64,000 nucleotides of DNA. Source: Staphylococcus ratti. Its GTDB lineage: Bacteria; Bacillota; Bacilli; Staphylococcales; Staphylococcaceae. Each line of letters opens with the position of its first letter. The first letter of the stretch is position 1. Made by a program: the position numbers and the translations under genes. Below, piece after piece: positions 1-8,667 of this stretch. The stretch covers positions 1,116,001 to 1,180,000 of the forward strand of contig NZ_CP086654.1 in NCBI RefSeq assembly GCF_020883535.1. Direction: 5' to 3'. The notes beneath the pieces are model-generated. The model saw nothing but the letters and a program-made list of their open reading frames with translations, was not told the origin of the DNA and did not search any database.

Positions 1-150
1 GGATCTGCAGAAGCTGATGCATTTAACGGTAAAATTTCAAATGAATCACCGATGGCAAAATCGTTAATCGGTAAGAAATTAAATGAAGAAGTACGCGTTC
101 CACTGCCAAATGGTGCCGAAATCAACGTTAAAATTGTAGACATTAAATAA
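1..150 (+). CDS. greA: Transcription elongation factor GreA, C-terminal part (partial)
   Basis: The window opens inside a gene; 49 codons remain before the TAA. The visible sequence includes [15 protein letters not shown] and ends INVKIVDIK, which is the FKBP-like C-terminal domain of GreA, including the conserved SP.a.aLlGk segment. GreA binds the RNA polymerase secondary channel and stimulates cleavage of backtracked transcripts. The N-terminal coiled coil lies upstream of the window. A strong hairpin terminator follows 14 bases after the stop, so greA is the end of its transcription unit. Confidence 0.93.
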   Translation, partial: GSAEADAFNGKISNESPMAKSLIGKKLNEEVRVPLPNGAEINVKIVDIK

Positions 151-163
151 ATATTTATGAACT

Positions 164-209
164 TGAGGTTAAATTTTTCTAAAAATGGGAATAATTTAAC
201 CTCATTTTT
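164..209 (+). terminator. Intrinsic terminator after greA
   Basis: A perfect 12-bp inverted repeat, TGAGGTTAAATT (164-175) and AATTTAACCTCA (193-204), is followed by five T residues. It ends the greA transcript. Confidence 0.85.
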
Positions 210-460
210 GTATCGTAAATGAGATAATAAACACATCTCATGGATAAGAGCTAACGAGTTGTATAAATGACGTAAGGCTCTATTTTTAATTGATATGTTT
301 CACTACATACGCTTTTATATATTCAAACGAAGATTAAGAACTTTCAAATCAATTTATCTACCATTGTTGCATTTTATATCATTCCTATCGAAATTGTAAG
401 TCGGCTACAATCATGATACAATGGGATTTTGAAAGGGTTTTCAGAAAGGGGGATGCCAAG
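210..460 (+). promoter_or_regulatory. Leader region of the pxp operon with a candidate promoter
   Basis: No gene is visible here. A possible sigma-A promoter is TTGATA (290-295), 17 bases, then TTTTAT (313-318), upstream of pxpB. Small imperfect hairpins occur around 216-240. A good Shine-Dalgarno sequence, GAAAGGGGGA (444-453), lies 7 bases before the GTG at 461. The promoter call is only a motif match and is weak. Confidence 0.35.
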
Positions 461-1192
461 GTGGAATTTAGACAAATTAGTGAGCAATCTTTTATGATTT
501 ATTTTAACGCTAAAATAAATGAAGATACTTTTAATCATGTAAATGCCATGAAAGATTATATTGAATCACTAAATCATCCATTTATAAAAGAAATATTGCC
601 TTCTTATCGGGCGATTTTAGTATATTTTGATGGCGTTGCGATTAAATATGAATCATTGCTAGAGGAGCTTAAATTAAATCAATTTCAATTTGATAATCTA
701 GCACAAACCCAACCTAGAAAAATTATTAATTTGCCTGTGTTATATGGTGGCAAATGGGGGCCAGATTTACAAATTGTGGCAGAGCATAATAAACTTACAC
801 CTGAAGAAGTCGTTCAACTTCATATTGAAGGTTATTACCTCGTTTATATGATTGGCTTTATGCCCGGGTTTCCGTTTTTAGGAGGCTTAAACGAACAACT
901 ACACACGCCAAGAAAATCTGAGCCACGACTCAAAATACCTGCAGGTTCAGTTGGAATTGCCAATAATCAAACGGGCTTGTATCCTTCAGATTCTCCTGGA
1001 GGATGGCAAATTATCGGTCAGACACCTATCAAAGTGTTCGATTTACAGCGTGATCCCAAGATTTTATACGAACCAGGAGATAAAATTAAATTTTATGCAA
1101 TAAACGAAGAACAATTTTTGCACATTAAAAAATATACAAAAAAAGGGCTTATTGATTATAAAGAGTGGGTGATGATAGACTATGAGCATTAA
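461..1192 (+). CDS. pxpB: 5-oxoprolinase subunit PxpB (KipI family)
   Basis: This 243-residue protein belongs to the KipI/PxpB family, one half of the PxpBC component that acts with PxpA to open 5-oxoproline (pyroglutamate) to glutamate at the cost of ATP. The family core is visible in GFMPGFPFLGGL and the RLKIPAGSVGIAN and SPGGWQIIG segments. I choose GTG 461 because GAAAGGGGGA precedes it at proper spacing and family members begin near this FRQIS segment. An in-frame ATG at 413 lacks a ribosome binding site. The gene overlaps pxpC by 11 bases, so translation is probably coupled. In Bacillus the homologue KipI also inhibits the sporulation kinase KinA. A non-sporulating host points to the metabolic role. 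Confidence 0.88.
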   Translation: MEFRQISEQSFMIYFNAKINEDTFNHVNAMKDYIESLNHPFIKEILPSYRAILVYFDGVAIKYESLLEELKLNQFQFDNLAQTQPRKIINLPVLYGGKWGPDLQIVAEHNKLTPEEVVQLHIEGYYLVYMIGFMPGFPFLGGLNEQLHTPRKSEPRLKIPAGSVGIANNQTGLYPSDSPGGWQIIGQTPIKVFDLQRDPKILYEPGDKIKFYAINEEQFLHIKKYTKKGLIDYKEWVMIDYEH

Positions 1193-2207
1193 AATTTTAA
1201 AGCCAGGTCTTTTTACAACGATTCAAGATTTAGGACGCTTTGGCCATCAAGCAGAAGGTTTTTCACCTGCGGGCGTGATGGATCGACCAAGTTTCGAAAT
1301 TTTGAATGCTTTATTGGATACGAATAATCAACCAGCGATTGAAATTACAATGGTTGGTCCAACAATTCAATTTTTAGAACAAAATTTATTCGCAGTTACC
1401 GGAGCCCCTTTTAATATGAAATTGAATGATACCCCAGTTCCACACCAAACGGTGATTAAGGTGGAGCCAGGGGACATTTTAGAATTAGGGGCTGCTCAAC
1501 ATGGTGTGCGTGCTTATATTGGGTTCGCCAACCCTTTAAAAATTCCTAAAGTTGAAGGAAGCACTGCAACGCACACACGTACACTTGTTGGCGGATATAA
1601 AGGTCGTGTTTTAAAAGCAAAAGATATTTTGACAACGACTTCTGAAAATTTGAATTATAGTTTAATAGGACGTTCTACAGATTTTCAAAGTTTTAGTCCA
1701 AAAGGCAATTTACCAGTGGGCATTATGGACGGCCCACAATTAGAAGCATTTTCTAAGAGAACGATTAAAGAAATAGAAGATATAGAGTTTATTGTATCTG
1801 ACAACGCTGACCGAATGGGCTACAGACTTAAAGGCGGTTCAATTCAACCGATTGAATCCGCGGATATTATTTCAGAACCAGTGGCATTAGGTAGCGTCCA
1901 AGTTCCAAAAGATGGCAATCCGATTATTTTGCTAAATGATCGACAAACGGTTGGCGGATACACAAAAATAGCTACTGTGATAGATTCTGACATCGTAGAT
2001 ATTATTCAAAAGCGTCCTGGCGAAATCATTAAATTTGAATGGGTTACATTTAATGAAGCTAACGAAATTCTTGATCGTAAAAGAAGAAAGTTAGAAGACG
2101 CCATTATAAAATTAAAACGCCAACCGAAGCGATACTTAAAAAACATTAGACCTACGCAATCAAAAATAAAAAGTGTATTAAAAGGAGATAGTAAGCCATG
2201 GATTTAA
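1182..2207 (+). CDS. pxpC: 5-oxoprolinase subunit PxpC (KipA, biotin-dependent carboxyltransferase fold)
   Basis: The 341-residue product matches the KipA/PxpC family from its start (IKILKPGLFTTIQDLGRFG) through the QTVGGYTKIATV segment typical of the carboxyltransferase-like half of urea amidolyase. With PxpB it forms the ATP-dependent subcomplex of 5-oxoprolinase. Its first codons overlap the end of pxpB, and its last 10 bases overlap the biotin carrier gene, so the genes are tightly coupled. The last 50 or so residues are very basic (KRRKL, KLKRQPKRYLK). Length is normal for the family. Confidence 0.88.
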   Translation: MSIKILKPGLFTTIQDLGRFGHQAEGFSPAGVMDRPSFEILNALLDTNNQPAIEITMVGPTIQFLEQNLFAVTGAPFNMKLNDTPVPHQTVIKVEPGDILELGAAQHGVRAYIGFANPLKIPKVEGSTATHTRTLVGGYKGRVLKAKDILTTTSENLNYSLIGRSTDFQSFSPKGNLPVGIMDGPQLEAFSKRTIKEIEDIEFIVSDNADRMGYRLKGGSIQPIESADIISEPVALGSVQVPKDGNPIILLNDRQTVGGYTKIATVIDSDIVDIIQKRPGEIIKFEWVTFNEANEILDRKRRKLEDAIIKLKRQPKRYLKNIRPTQSKIKSVLKGDSKPWI

Positions 2208-2644
2208 AACAAATAGAACAAACACTAACTTTATTAAAATCATATGGAGCAAAACATTTTAGATATAGTGACGATGATATAGAGTTGGAGCTAGACTTGG
2301 CAGTGTCATCGCAAAACGACGATTTTACACCAACGGCGTCACCATCTGTTAAAAATACATCAAACGATACAGCTTCAATGCCTCAAAAAGATGCTGAAGA
2401 ACAGGACGAGAAAGTGATTCGTTCACAAATGATTGGAACGTTTTACTTACAAGATGAAAAAGAGCTCACGAAACCTGTTATTAAAGTTGGAGATAAGATT
2501 AATAAAGGGGATATTGTTGGCTACGTAGAAGCGATGAAAGTGATGAATGAAGTGACTGCGGATGAAAGTGGAGAAATCACTGAAATTTTAGTAGATCATG
2601 GTGAAAATATAGAGCACAATCAAATTATCGTTAAATTGAAATAA
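2198..2644 (+). CDS. accB: Biotin carboxyl carrier protein (AccB-like) of the pxp operon
   Basis: This 148-residue protein has a short N-terminal helical segment, a Ser/Thr/Asp-rich linker (about residues 37-72) and a C-terminal biotinyl domain with the EAMKVMNE motif. Lys114 is the expected biotinylation site. AAAGGAG lies just before the ATG at 2198, which falls inside the end of pxpC. In staphylococci a separate accBC pair serves fatty acid synthesis, so this copy is probably a second carrier. Its place between pxpC and pxpA suggests that it works with the oxoprolinase subunits; that is an inference from context. Confidence 0.85.
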   Translation: MDLKQIEQTLTLLKSYGAKHFRYSDDDIELELDLAVSSQNDDFTPTASPSVKNTSNDTASMPQKDAEEQDEKVIRSQMIGTFYLQDEKELTKPVIKVGDKINKGDIVGYVEAMKVMNEVTADESGEITEILVDHGENIEHNQIIVKLK

Positions 2645-2657
2645 AGGGGGCGTTTTA

Positions 2658-4022
2658 ATGTATCGTGTGCTAGTGGCAAACCGCGGAGAAATTGCAGTAC
2701 GAATTATCCGTGCATTACGCGAAATGAATATGGAATCTGTGGCAGTATACGCTGTTGGAGATGAAGAGAGCTTACACGTTAAATTAGCAGATCATGCTGT
2801 ATGCATTGGTGATGCGAATCCGTTAGATAGCTATCTTAATATAAGAAATATTTTAGCAGCAGCAGAGATTACTCAAGTCAATGCGATTCATCCCGGTTAT
2901 GGCTTTTTATCTGAAAGCCCTGTGTTTGCTGAAAAAGTTGAAAATGAAGGTTTATATTTTATCGGTCCTACTAAACGAACAATGGAGTTAATGGGAGACA
3001 AAATTACTGCGCGTCAAACTGTCGATCAAGCAGGCGTTCCAGTTATACCTGGATCCCAATCTTCTGTTGAATCTGTTGAAGAAGTGAAATCCCTTGCAGC
3101 AGAGTTAGGTTATCCTATTGTCCTTAAAGCAGCAAGTGGCGGGGGCGGAAAAGGAATCCGCATTGTCAAAGAAGAAAGCCAAATCGAACGTCTTTTTAAA
3201 GAAGCTAAAAGCGAAGGTAATAAGTACTTTAATGATGATAGAGTTTACGTAGAAGCCTTCATTCCCATTGCAAAGCATGTTGAAGTACAAGTTTTAGGTG
3301 ATGGGAAAGCGAACTTTATTCATTTAGGAGAACGTGATTGTTCTGTACAACGAAAAAATCAAAAATTAATCGAGGAGTCACCTTGCAGTGCTTTAACATC
3401 AGAAAAGCGTGCACAGATGTGCTCTGATGCGGTAAAAGTTGCACGCGCTGCAGAATATAGAAGCGCAGGCACAATAGAATTTTTAGTTACTGAAGATGCC
3501 TATTACTTCATCGAAATGAATGCGCGTATTCAAGTTGAACATACAGTCACTGAAATGCGTACAAATATTGATTTAGTTCGTCAACAATTATTGATTATGA
3601 AAGAAGGAGCGCTCAAATTACAACAAGACGAAATCGCATTTGGAGGTCACGTTATCGAAGCGCGTATTAATGCTGAAGACCCTGAAAAGAGCTTCCGACC
3701 GACACCGGGAACTGTACAAAGATTACACCTTCCACAAGGTTTTAACGTACGGGTGGATTCACTTTTATATAGCGGCTATACCGTGTCATCTTATTACGAC
3801 TCATTAGTGGCTAAAGTGATTGTTAAAGGAGATAATCGGCCACATGCGATTGAAAAGTTGAAAGTAACGTTAGATGAGTTGGTTATCGATGGTTTTAAAA
3901 CGACTGCAGACTTTTTATATGCTGTACTTTCATATCCGCCTTATTATGAGGGGGATGCTAAAGATGTAGACATTAAATTTTTAGAACGACACGACATTTT
4001 CGAGGAGGTAAAACATGACTAA
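2658..4022 (+). CDS. accC: Biotin carboxylase (AccC-like) of the pxp operon
   Basis: The 454-residue protein is a full-length biotin carboxylase with an N-terminal Rossmann-like domain ([10 protein letters not shown]), an ATP-grasp domain with the glycine-rich loop GGGGKG (residues 161-166), the HVEVQVLGD and [12 protein letters not shown] segments, and the catalytic MNARIQVEH motif. It carboxylates the biotin of its carrier protein using ATP and bicarbonate. AAAGGGGGCG precedes the ATG, and the 3' end overlaps pxpA by 8 bases. It is probably paralogous to the fatty-acid accC and dedicated to this operon. The substrate carboxylated by the assembled enzyme is not known from the sequence. Confidence 0.88.
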   Translation: MYRVLVANRGEIAVRIIRALREMNMESVAVYAVGDEESLHVKLADHAVCIGDANPLDSYLNIRNILAAAEITQVNAIHPGYGFLSESPVFAEKVENEGLYFIGPTKRTMELMGDKITARQTVDQAGVPVIPGSQSSVESVEEVKSLAAELGYPIVLKAASGGGGKGIRIVKEESQIERLFKEAKSEGNKYFNDDRVYVEAFIPIAKHVEVQVLGDGKANFIHLGERDCSVQRKNQKLIEESPCSALTSEKRAQMCSDAVKVARAAEYRSAGTIEFLVTEDAYYFIEMNARIQVEHTVTEMRTNIDLVRQQLLIMKEGALKLQQDEIAFGGHVIEARINAEDPEKSFRPTPGTVQRLHLPQGFNVRVDSLLYSGYTVSSYYDSLVAKVIVKGDNRPHAIEKLKVTLDELVIDGFKTTADFLYAVLSYPPYYEGDAKDVDIKFLERHDIFEEVKHD

Positions 4023-4776
4023 AGTAGATTTGAACTGTGACCTTGGCGAAAGCTTTGGTAACTATAAAATTGGCAATGATGAACAAGTCATCCCTTTAAT
4101 TACTTCAGCTAATATTGCATGCGGTTATCATGCGGGTGATCCTAACGTCATGGCTAAAACCGTTCAACGTGCTAAAGCGCATGATGTGGGGATTGGCGCA
4201 CACCCCGGGTTTCCAGACTTACAAGGTTTTGGTCGAAGAAACTTAGACATGTCCTATGATGATGTTTATAATATGATTGTTTATCAAATGGGGGCACTTA
4301 AATCTTTTTGTGATATCAATGATGTTAAGTTAAATCACGTTAAACCACATGGAGCGCTTTATCAAATGGGGGCAAAGGATAAAGACTTTGCTAAAGTTAT
4401 TGCTCAAGCTGTTTATGACATAGATCCAAATATCATCTTCGTTGGATTGTCACAGTCTTTTCTAATTGATGAAGCGAAACAACTTGGCTTAAGTACAGCA
4501 TCAGAAGTCTTTGCGGATCGACGATATGAAGCGGATGGGCAGTTAGTGAGTCGTAAAAAAAATAATGCAGTAATTAAAGATACAGATGAAGCAATCCAAC
4601 AAGTCATTGATATGGTTACAAAAGGAAAAGTTACTGCAATCAATGGTCAGGAGATTGAAATTAGTGCAGATACAATTTGTGTTCATGGAGATGGGGAACA
4701 CGCACTAGAATTTGTTAAACAAATTCGTCAACAATTATCAAGCGCTAACGTAGACATTGTTAAACTAGGGGGATAA
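4015..4776 (+). CDS. pxpA: 5-oxoprolinase subunit PxpA (LamB/YcsF family)
   Basis: The 253-residue protein starts with [12 protein letters not shown], the signature of the LamB/YcsF family, and carries [19 protein letters not shown] and HVKPHGALY. PxpA is the metal-dependent deacetylase-fold subunit that hydrolyses the lactam of 5-oxoproline with PxpBC. GAGGAGG lies just before the ATG inside the end of the biotin carboxylase gene. Only three bases separate its stop from the transporter start, so all six genes look co-transcribed. Confidence 0.9.
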   Translation: MTKVDLNCDLGESFGNYKIGNDEQVIPLITSANIACGYHAGDPNVMAKTVQRAKAHDVGIGAHPGFPDLQGFGRRNLDMSYDDVYNMIVYQMGALKSFCDINDVKLNHVKPHGALYQMGAKDKDFAKVIAQAVYDIDPNIIFVGLSQSFLIDEAKQLGLSTASEVFADRRYEADGQLVSRKKNNAVIKDTDEAIQQVIDMVTKGKVTAINGQEIEISADTICVHGDGEHALEFVKQIRQQLSSANVDIVKLGG

Positions 4777-4779
4777 CTA

Positions 4780-6018
4780 ATGAAAAAAGATTCAAACCAT
4801 ATTGAAAATCCAGGAGATTTTAAGTTTACTAAAACGCATCGACGTTTACTTTTAGGCTCGGTCTTCCTAATGGCCACGTCGGCGATAGGACCTGCATTTT
4901 TAACACAAACTGCTGTGTTTACTCAACAATTTTTGGCAAGCTTCGCTTTTGCGATATTGTTATCCATTATTATTGATATTGGCGCACAAATTAATATTTG
5001 GCGTATTCTAGTCGTTACAGGGTTACGTGGCCAAGAGGTAGCCAATGAAGTGGTTAAAGGTTTAGGAACATTCATTTCCATTTTAATTGGACTTGGAGGA
5101 CTTGCATTTAACATTGGTAATATTGCGGGCGCCGGGCTCGGATTGAATGCTATTTTTGGTATTGATGTTCGAATAGGAGCTGCGATTACAGCTGTTATTG
5201 CAATTTTAGTGTTCGTTTCAAAAAGTGGTCAAAAAATCATGGATGTTGTGACAATGATTTTAGGAGTTGTTATGATTGGAATTGTAGCTTTTGTGATGAT
5301 AAAAACCAATCCACCGTACTTAGAAGCAGCCGGACGTATGATTGTTCCTGAAAATCCAGTGGCACTTGTATTGCCAATTATTACACTTGTTGGAGGTACA
5401 GTAGGGGGATACATTACTTTCGCTGGGGCACACCGCCTTTTAGATGCAGATATTAAAGGAAAGGATTATTTACCTTTTGTTAACCGTTCTGCAGTTGCAG
5501 GTATTTTAACGACAGGTGTTATGCGTGCTTTACTTTTCTTAGCTGTACTAGGGGTTGTCGTGACAGGTGTAACGTTAAATCCAGATAACCCACCAGCGTC
5601 AGTCTTTGAACATGCTTTAGGGCCTATAGGGAAAAATATTTTTGGTATTGTTTTATTTGCAGCAGCAATGTCATCGGTAATCGGCTCTGCATATACAAGT
5701 ACGACATTTTTAAAAACATTACATCATAAAATATATAAACACGATAATTATGTTGTTATTTCGTTTATTGTTATCTCGACAATTATTTTCTTATTTCTAG
5801 GAAAACCAGTTACATTGCTAATTGTTGCAGGTGCATTTAATGGCTTAATTTTACCAATCATACTCACGACAATACTTATTGCTTCTAAAAAACGTAGTAT
5901 TGTAGGTGATTACAAACATCCGACATGGATGCTTATATTCGGTATTGTGGCTGTCATCGTTACAATTTTCACTGGCATCGTCTCACTTCAAGGATTGATG
6001 GAATTACTAGGTTTTTAA
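4780..6018 (+). CDS. NRAMP-related membrane transporter of the pxp operon
   Basis: This 412-residue hydrophobic protein has about 11 predicted membrane helices and is related to NRAMP transporters and Bacillus YcsG, which also lies beside pxp genes. The first helix aligns as GPAFLTQTAVFTQ, where classical metal NRAMPs have a DPGN ligand motif. The region expected to carry the MPH motif reads TFAGAHRLLD. Both metal-binding motifs therefore appear to be missing. I infer an importer for 5-oxoproline or a related small molecule rather than Mn or Fe, based on this loss and on the operon. The start has GGGGG close upstream and overlaps nothing. Confidence 0.75.
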   Translation: MKKDSNHIENPGDFKFTKTHRRLLLGSVFLMATSAIGPAFLTQTAVFTQQFLASFAFAILLSIIIDIGAQINIWRILVVTGLRGQEVANEVVKGLGTFISILIGLGGLAFNIGNIAGAGLGLNAIFGIDVRIGAAITAVIAILVFVSKSGQKIMDVVTMILGVVMIGIVAFVMIKTNPPYLEAAGRMIVPENPVALVLPIITLVGGTVGGYITFAGAHRLLDADIKGKDYLPFVNRSAVAGILTTGVMRALLFLAVLGVVVTGVTLNPDNPPASVFEHALGPIGKNIFGIVLFAAAMSSVIGSAYTSTTFLKTLHHKIYKHDNYVVISFIVISTIIFLFLGKPVTLLIVAGAFNGLILPIILTTILIASKKRSIVGDYKHPTWMLIFGIVAVIVTIFTGIVSLQGLMELLGF

Positions 6019-6423
6019 ACGTATTCGCATTTTTGATTCGAATATACTATGAAGCAAGTAAGATGTGCACAAATAAACTGATGATTTAATATCAGACGCT
6101 GATAAAAAATTATATAAATACTAAATAAGTTAGAAAAATAAAACAAGCGACTTGTAAAAGAGTCGCTTTTTAATATATGATTAACTTGTTCTTAAAAATT
6201 AAAATTTAGAGTTTTATAGTATCTTATTGGTGAACAGAATAAAAAGGTGCTCAATGTTATGGAGTGCTTGATTTTGAAGAGAAAATGGGATTGTTTTTAG
6301 ATGCTAACTTCTAAGAAAATGTTTACTAGTAAGCATAGAGCCTAAGTTTTTATAATAAACAGTTATTTTTATCAGAACTTGTTAGCTAAATTTATAAAAA
6401 TAAAGAAAGTAGGAGGCTAAAAT
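6019..6423. other. Intergenic region between the transporter gene and gpmA
   Basis: This 405-base gap holds the pxp operon terminator (6145-6172), AT-rich sequence with no convincing gene, and the gpmA ribosome binding site AGGAGG (6412-6417). No clear sigma-A promoter could be picked for gpmA. Short frames here lack ribosome binding sites and family resemblance. Confidence 0.6.
6145..6172 (+). terminator. Terminator of the pxp operon
   Basis: AAGCGACT (6145-6152) pairs with AGTCGCTT (6161-6168), followed by a run of T residues. Confidence 0.8.
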
Positions 6424-7110
6424 ATGCCAAAACTTATTTTATGTAGACATGGACAAAGTGTTTGGAACGCCGAAAATATATTTACAGGATGGGCTGATGT
6501 TGAATTATCCGAACAAGGTCGGAATGAAGCGACTACTTCAGGTAAAAAATTAAAAGAGCAAGAAATTAATATTGATATTGCATTCACATCGTTACTGAAA
6601 CGTGCAATTAAGACAACGTTTCATTTATTGGATGAGTCTGACCAATTATACATACCAGTTATCAAATCGTGGCGTTTGAATGAACGTCATTATGGTGGTT
6701 TACAAGGATTAAATAAGGACAAAGCTCGCGAACAATTTGGTGAAGATCAAGTACATATTTGGAGACGTTCTTACGATACCGCACCGCCTCAACAAGATGA
6801 AACACAACGTGAAAGCTACTTAAAAGATCGTAAATACGAATTATTAGACAGACGTATTATGCCAGAATCTGAAAGCTTGAAAGATACTTTAGTAAGGGTT
6901 ATTCCGTTTTGGAATGATCAAATTTCTCAAGAATTATTAGCTGGCAAAACAGTACTTGTTTCGGCACACGGCAACTCTTTACGTGCACTGATTAAATATT
7001 TAGAAAACATTTCAGAGGAAGATATCATCAATTATGAAATTAAAACGGGTGCACCGCTCATTTATGAATTATCAGATGATTTAAAAGTAATTGATAAATA
7101 CTATTTATAA
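6424..7110 (+). CDS. gpmA: 2,3-bisphosphoglycerate-dependent phosphoglycerate mutase
   Basis: The 228-residue cytosolic enzyme interconverts 3- and 2-phosphoglycerate in glycolysis. The histidine phosphatase signature LCRHGQSVWN carries the phospho-accepting His9, and the second catalytic His lies in SAHGNSLR. ERHYGGLQG and RRSYDTAPP are also standard dPGM segments. Full length. AGGAGG sits 6 bases before the ATG. It stands alone between two terminators. Confidence 0.95.
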   Translation: MPKLILCRHGQSVWNAENIFTGWADVELSEQGRNEATTSGKKLKEQEINIDIAFTSLLKRAIKTTFHLLDESDQLYIPVIKSWRLNERHYGGLQGLNKDKAREQFGEDQVHIWRRSYDTAPPQQDETQRESYLKDRKYELLDRRIMPESESLKDTLVRVIPFWNDQISQELLAGKTVLVSAHGNSLRALIKYLENISEEDIINYEIKTGAPLIYELSDDLKVIDKYYL

Positions 7111-7164
7111 ACATTCTTTAGATTTATAACGATTGGGCCAATAGCCCACGTCAAGATCAATGCA

Positions 7165-7207
7165 AACTCCATTTAAAGTATACATGAAACTTTGAATGGA
7201 GTTTTTT
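7165..7207 (+). terminator. Terminator after gpmA
   Basis: An AACTCCATTTAAAGT arm (7165-7179) pairs with ACTTTGAATGGAGTT (7188-7202, one G-T pair) and is followed by T residues. Confidence 0.85.
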
Positions 7208-7380
7208 ATGTTCAAAAAGTTAGTCGTCTATTATTGAGGCTAGTTTTTTAAAATATAGAAGCTACAATACATGGATGCATGGCATGATTCAAGATACTCG
7301 GGTACATTTTTTATTCTCATCTCACTTATGGGTATGATAAAATTGACAACGAATATAAAGAGACATCAAGGAGGACAATT

Positions 7381-8073
7381 ATGATTGGAATTATAGGTGC
7401 AATGGAAGAAGAAGTCGCGATTTTAAAATCACAAATGAGTGATGTAGAGACTTTACAAACAGCACATGTTGTTTTTTATAAAGGAAAATTAAATCATACA
7501 GACGTGGTTTTAACTCAAAGTGGCATCGGAAAAGTGAATGTTGCGATTTCTACAACGATACTCATACAACAATTTCAACCGGATTGTATTATTAATACAG
7601 GTTCAGCGGGGGGCTTACAGTCAGGAATGGCTTTAGGAGATGTCATTGTGAGCACAGAGGTGGCTTATCACGATGCTGATGCACGCGCGTTTGGCTATTC
7701 AATAGGACAAATCCCTGGAATGCCTGAAACCTATAAAGCAGATCAAAACTTGATTCATCACGTTAATGACGTATTAAACACACTTGAGCAACCTGTTAGA
7801 GAGGGGCTTATCGTTTCTGGTGACAGTTTTATTGGAACTAATGAACAACGTTCTATAATACTGCAACATTTTCCAAATGCAATGGCTGCCGAAATGGAAG
7901 CAGCAGCGATTGCGCAAACATGTTATCAATTTAGTGTACCATTCATCGTTACGCGTGCCATTTCAGACCTTGCGGATGCGGATGCAGGAATGACTTTTGA
8001 GGCATTTTTAAAAGTCGCTTCTCAATCTTCAAGTCAAATGGTTACTGCGCTAGTTGCAAAATTAAATCAATAA
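7381..8073 (+). CDS. mtnN: 5'-methylthioadenosine/S-adenosylhomocysteine nucleosidase
   Basis: The 230-residue enzyme cleaves adenine from methylthioadenosine and S-adenosylhomocysteine, feeding methionine salvage and yielding S-ribosylhomocysteine, the precursor of AI-2. It starts [11 protein letters not shown], where the acidic residues include the catalytic-site Glu, and carries [19 protein letters not shown] and the catalytic Asp segment AISDLAD. The ribosome binding site AAGGAGG is 6 to 7 bases upstream of the ATG. It is followed closely by the yqeG promoter. Confidence 0.95.
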   Translation: MIGIIGAMEEEVAILKSQMSDVETLQTAHVVFYKGKLNHTDVVLTQSGIGKVNVAISTTILIQQFQPDCIINTGSAGGLQSGMALGDVIVSTEVAYHDADARAFGYSIGQIPGMPETYKADQNLIHHVNDVLNTLEQPVREGLIVSGDSFIGTNEQRSIILQHFPNAMAAEMEAAAIAQTCYQFSVPFIVTRAISDLADADAGMTFEAFLKVASQSSSQMVTALVAKLNQ

Positions 8074-8076
8074 AAA

Positions 8077-8105
8077 TATTCAGCATTATACATTTATGCT
8101 ATAAT
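8077..8105 (+). promoter_or_regulatory. Candidate promoter for the yqeG-yqeH operon
   Basis: TATTCA (8077-8082), a 17-base spacer, and TATAAT (8100-8105) lie just upstream of yqeG. The -10 is perfect and the -35 is weak. Confidence 0.5.
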
Positions 8106-8139
8106 TATACGAATGAACTTAAAAATGTGGAGGATGAAC

Positions 8140-8664
8140 ATGGGGATTATTAGGCGTTTATTTTTACCAAATCAATATGTTAAATCGATTCATGAAATTG
8201 ACTTTGATGCATTGAAAGAAAAAAATATTAAAGGTGTGATTACTGATCTCGACAATACATTAGTTGGATGGGATGAGGCTAACCCTACTCCTGGCGTCGA
8301 GGCTTGGTTTAAAGGGTTGAGTGAGCGTAACATTAAAGTTACAATTGTTTCGAATAATAATGAACAGCGCGTAAAATCCTTTTCGAGCTCACTTAATGTA
8401 GATTATATTTTTAAAGCGCGTAAACCTTTAGGTAAATCTTTGAATAAAGCTATACAACAAATGGATTTAAACAAAGAGGAAGTAGTGATTATTGGTGACC
8501 AAATGTTAACTGATGTGTTTGGAGGAAATCATAACGGTTTGTACACGATTATGGTCGTACCAGTTAAAAATTCAGATGGCTTTGCAACAAAGCTGAATCG
8601 CATGATTGAACGTCGTTTATTAAATTACTTCAAAAGAAAAGGTTATATTAATTGGGAGGAATAA
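8140..8664 (+). CDS. yqeG: YqeG family HAD-type phosphatase
   Basis: The 174-residue protein is a HAD-superfamily phosphatase of the YqeG type. Motif I is TDLDNTLVGWD (Asp36 and Asp38), motif II is the TIVSNNNEQR segment, and motif III/IV is GKSLNKA...IIGDQMLTDVFGG. I choose ATG 8140 because TGGAGGA lies 6 bases upstream; a frame extending to ATG 8113 has no ribosome binding site. It leads the conserved yqeG-yqeH-aroE-yhbY-nadD-yqeK-rsfS cluster. Its physiological substrate is not established. Confidence 0.85.
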   Translation: MGIIRRLFLPNQYVKSIHEIDFDALKEKNIKGVITDLDNTLVGWDEANPTPGVEAWFKGLSERNIKVTIVSNNNEQRVKSFSSSLNVDYIFKARKPLGKSLNKAIQQMDLNKEEVVIIGDQMLTDVFGGNHNGLYTIMVVPVKNSDGFATKLNRMIERRLLNYFKRKGYINWEE

Positions 8665-8667
8665 CAT

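Noticed and set aside
172..187. A CodY-like palindrome (ATTTTTCTAAAAATG) just after greA
   Set aside because: It is the loop of the greA terminator and too far from pxpB to be a convincing operator; AT-rich sequence gives such matches easily.
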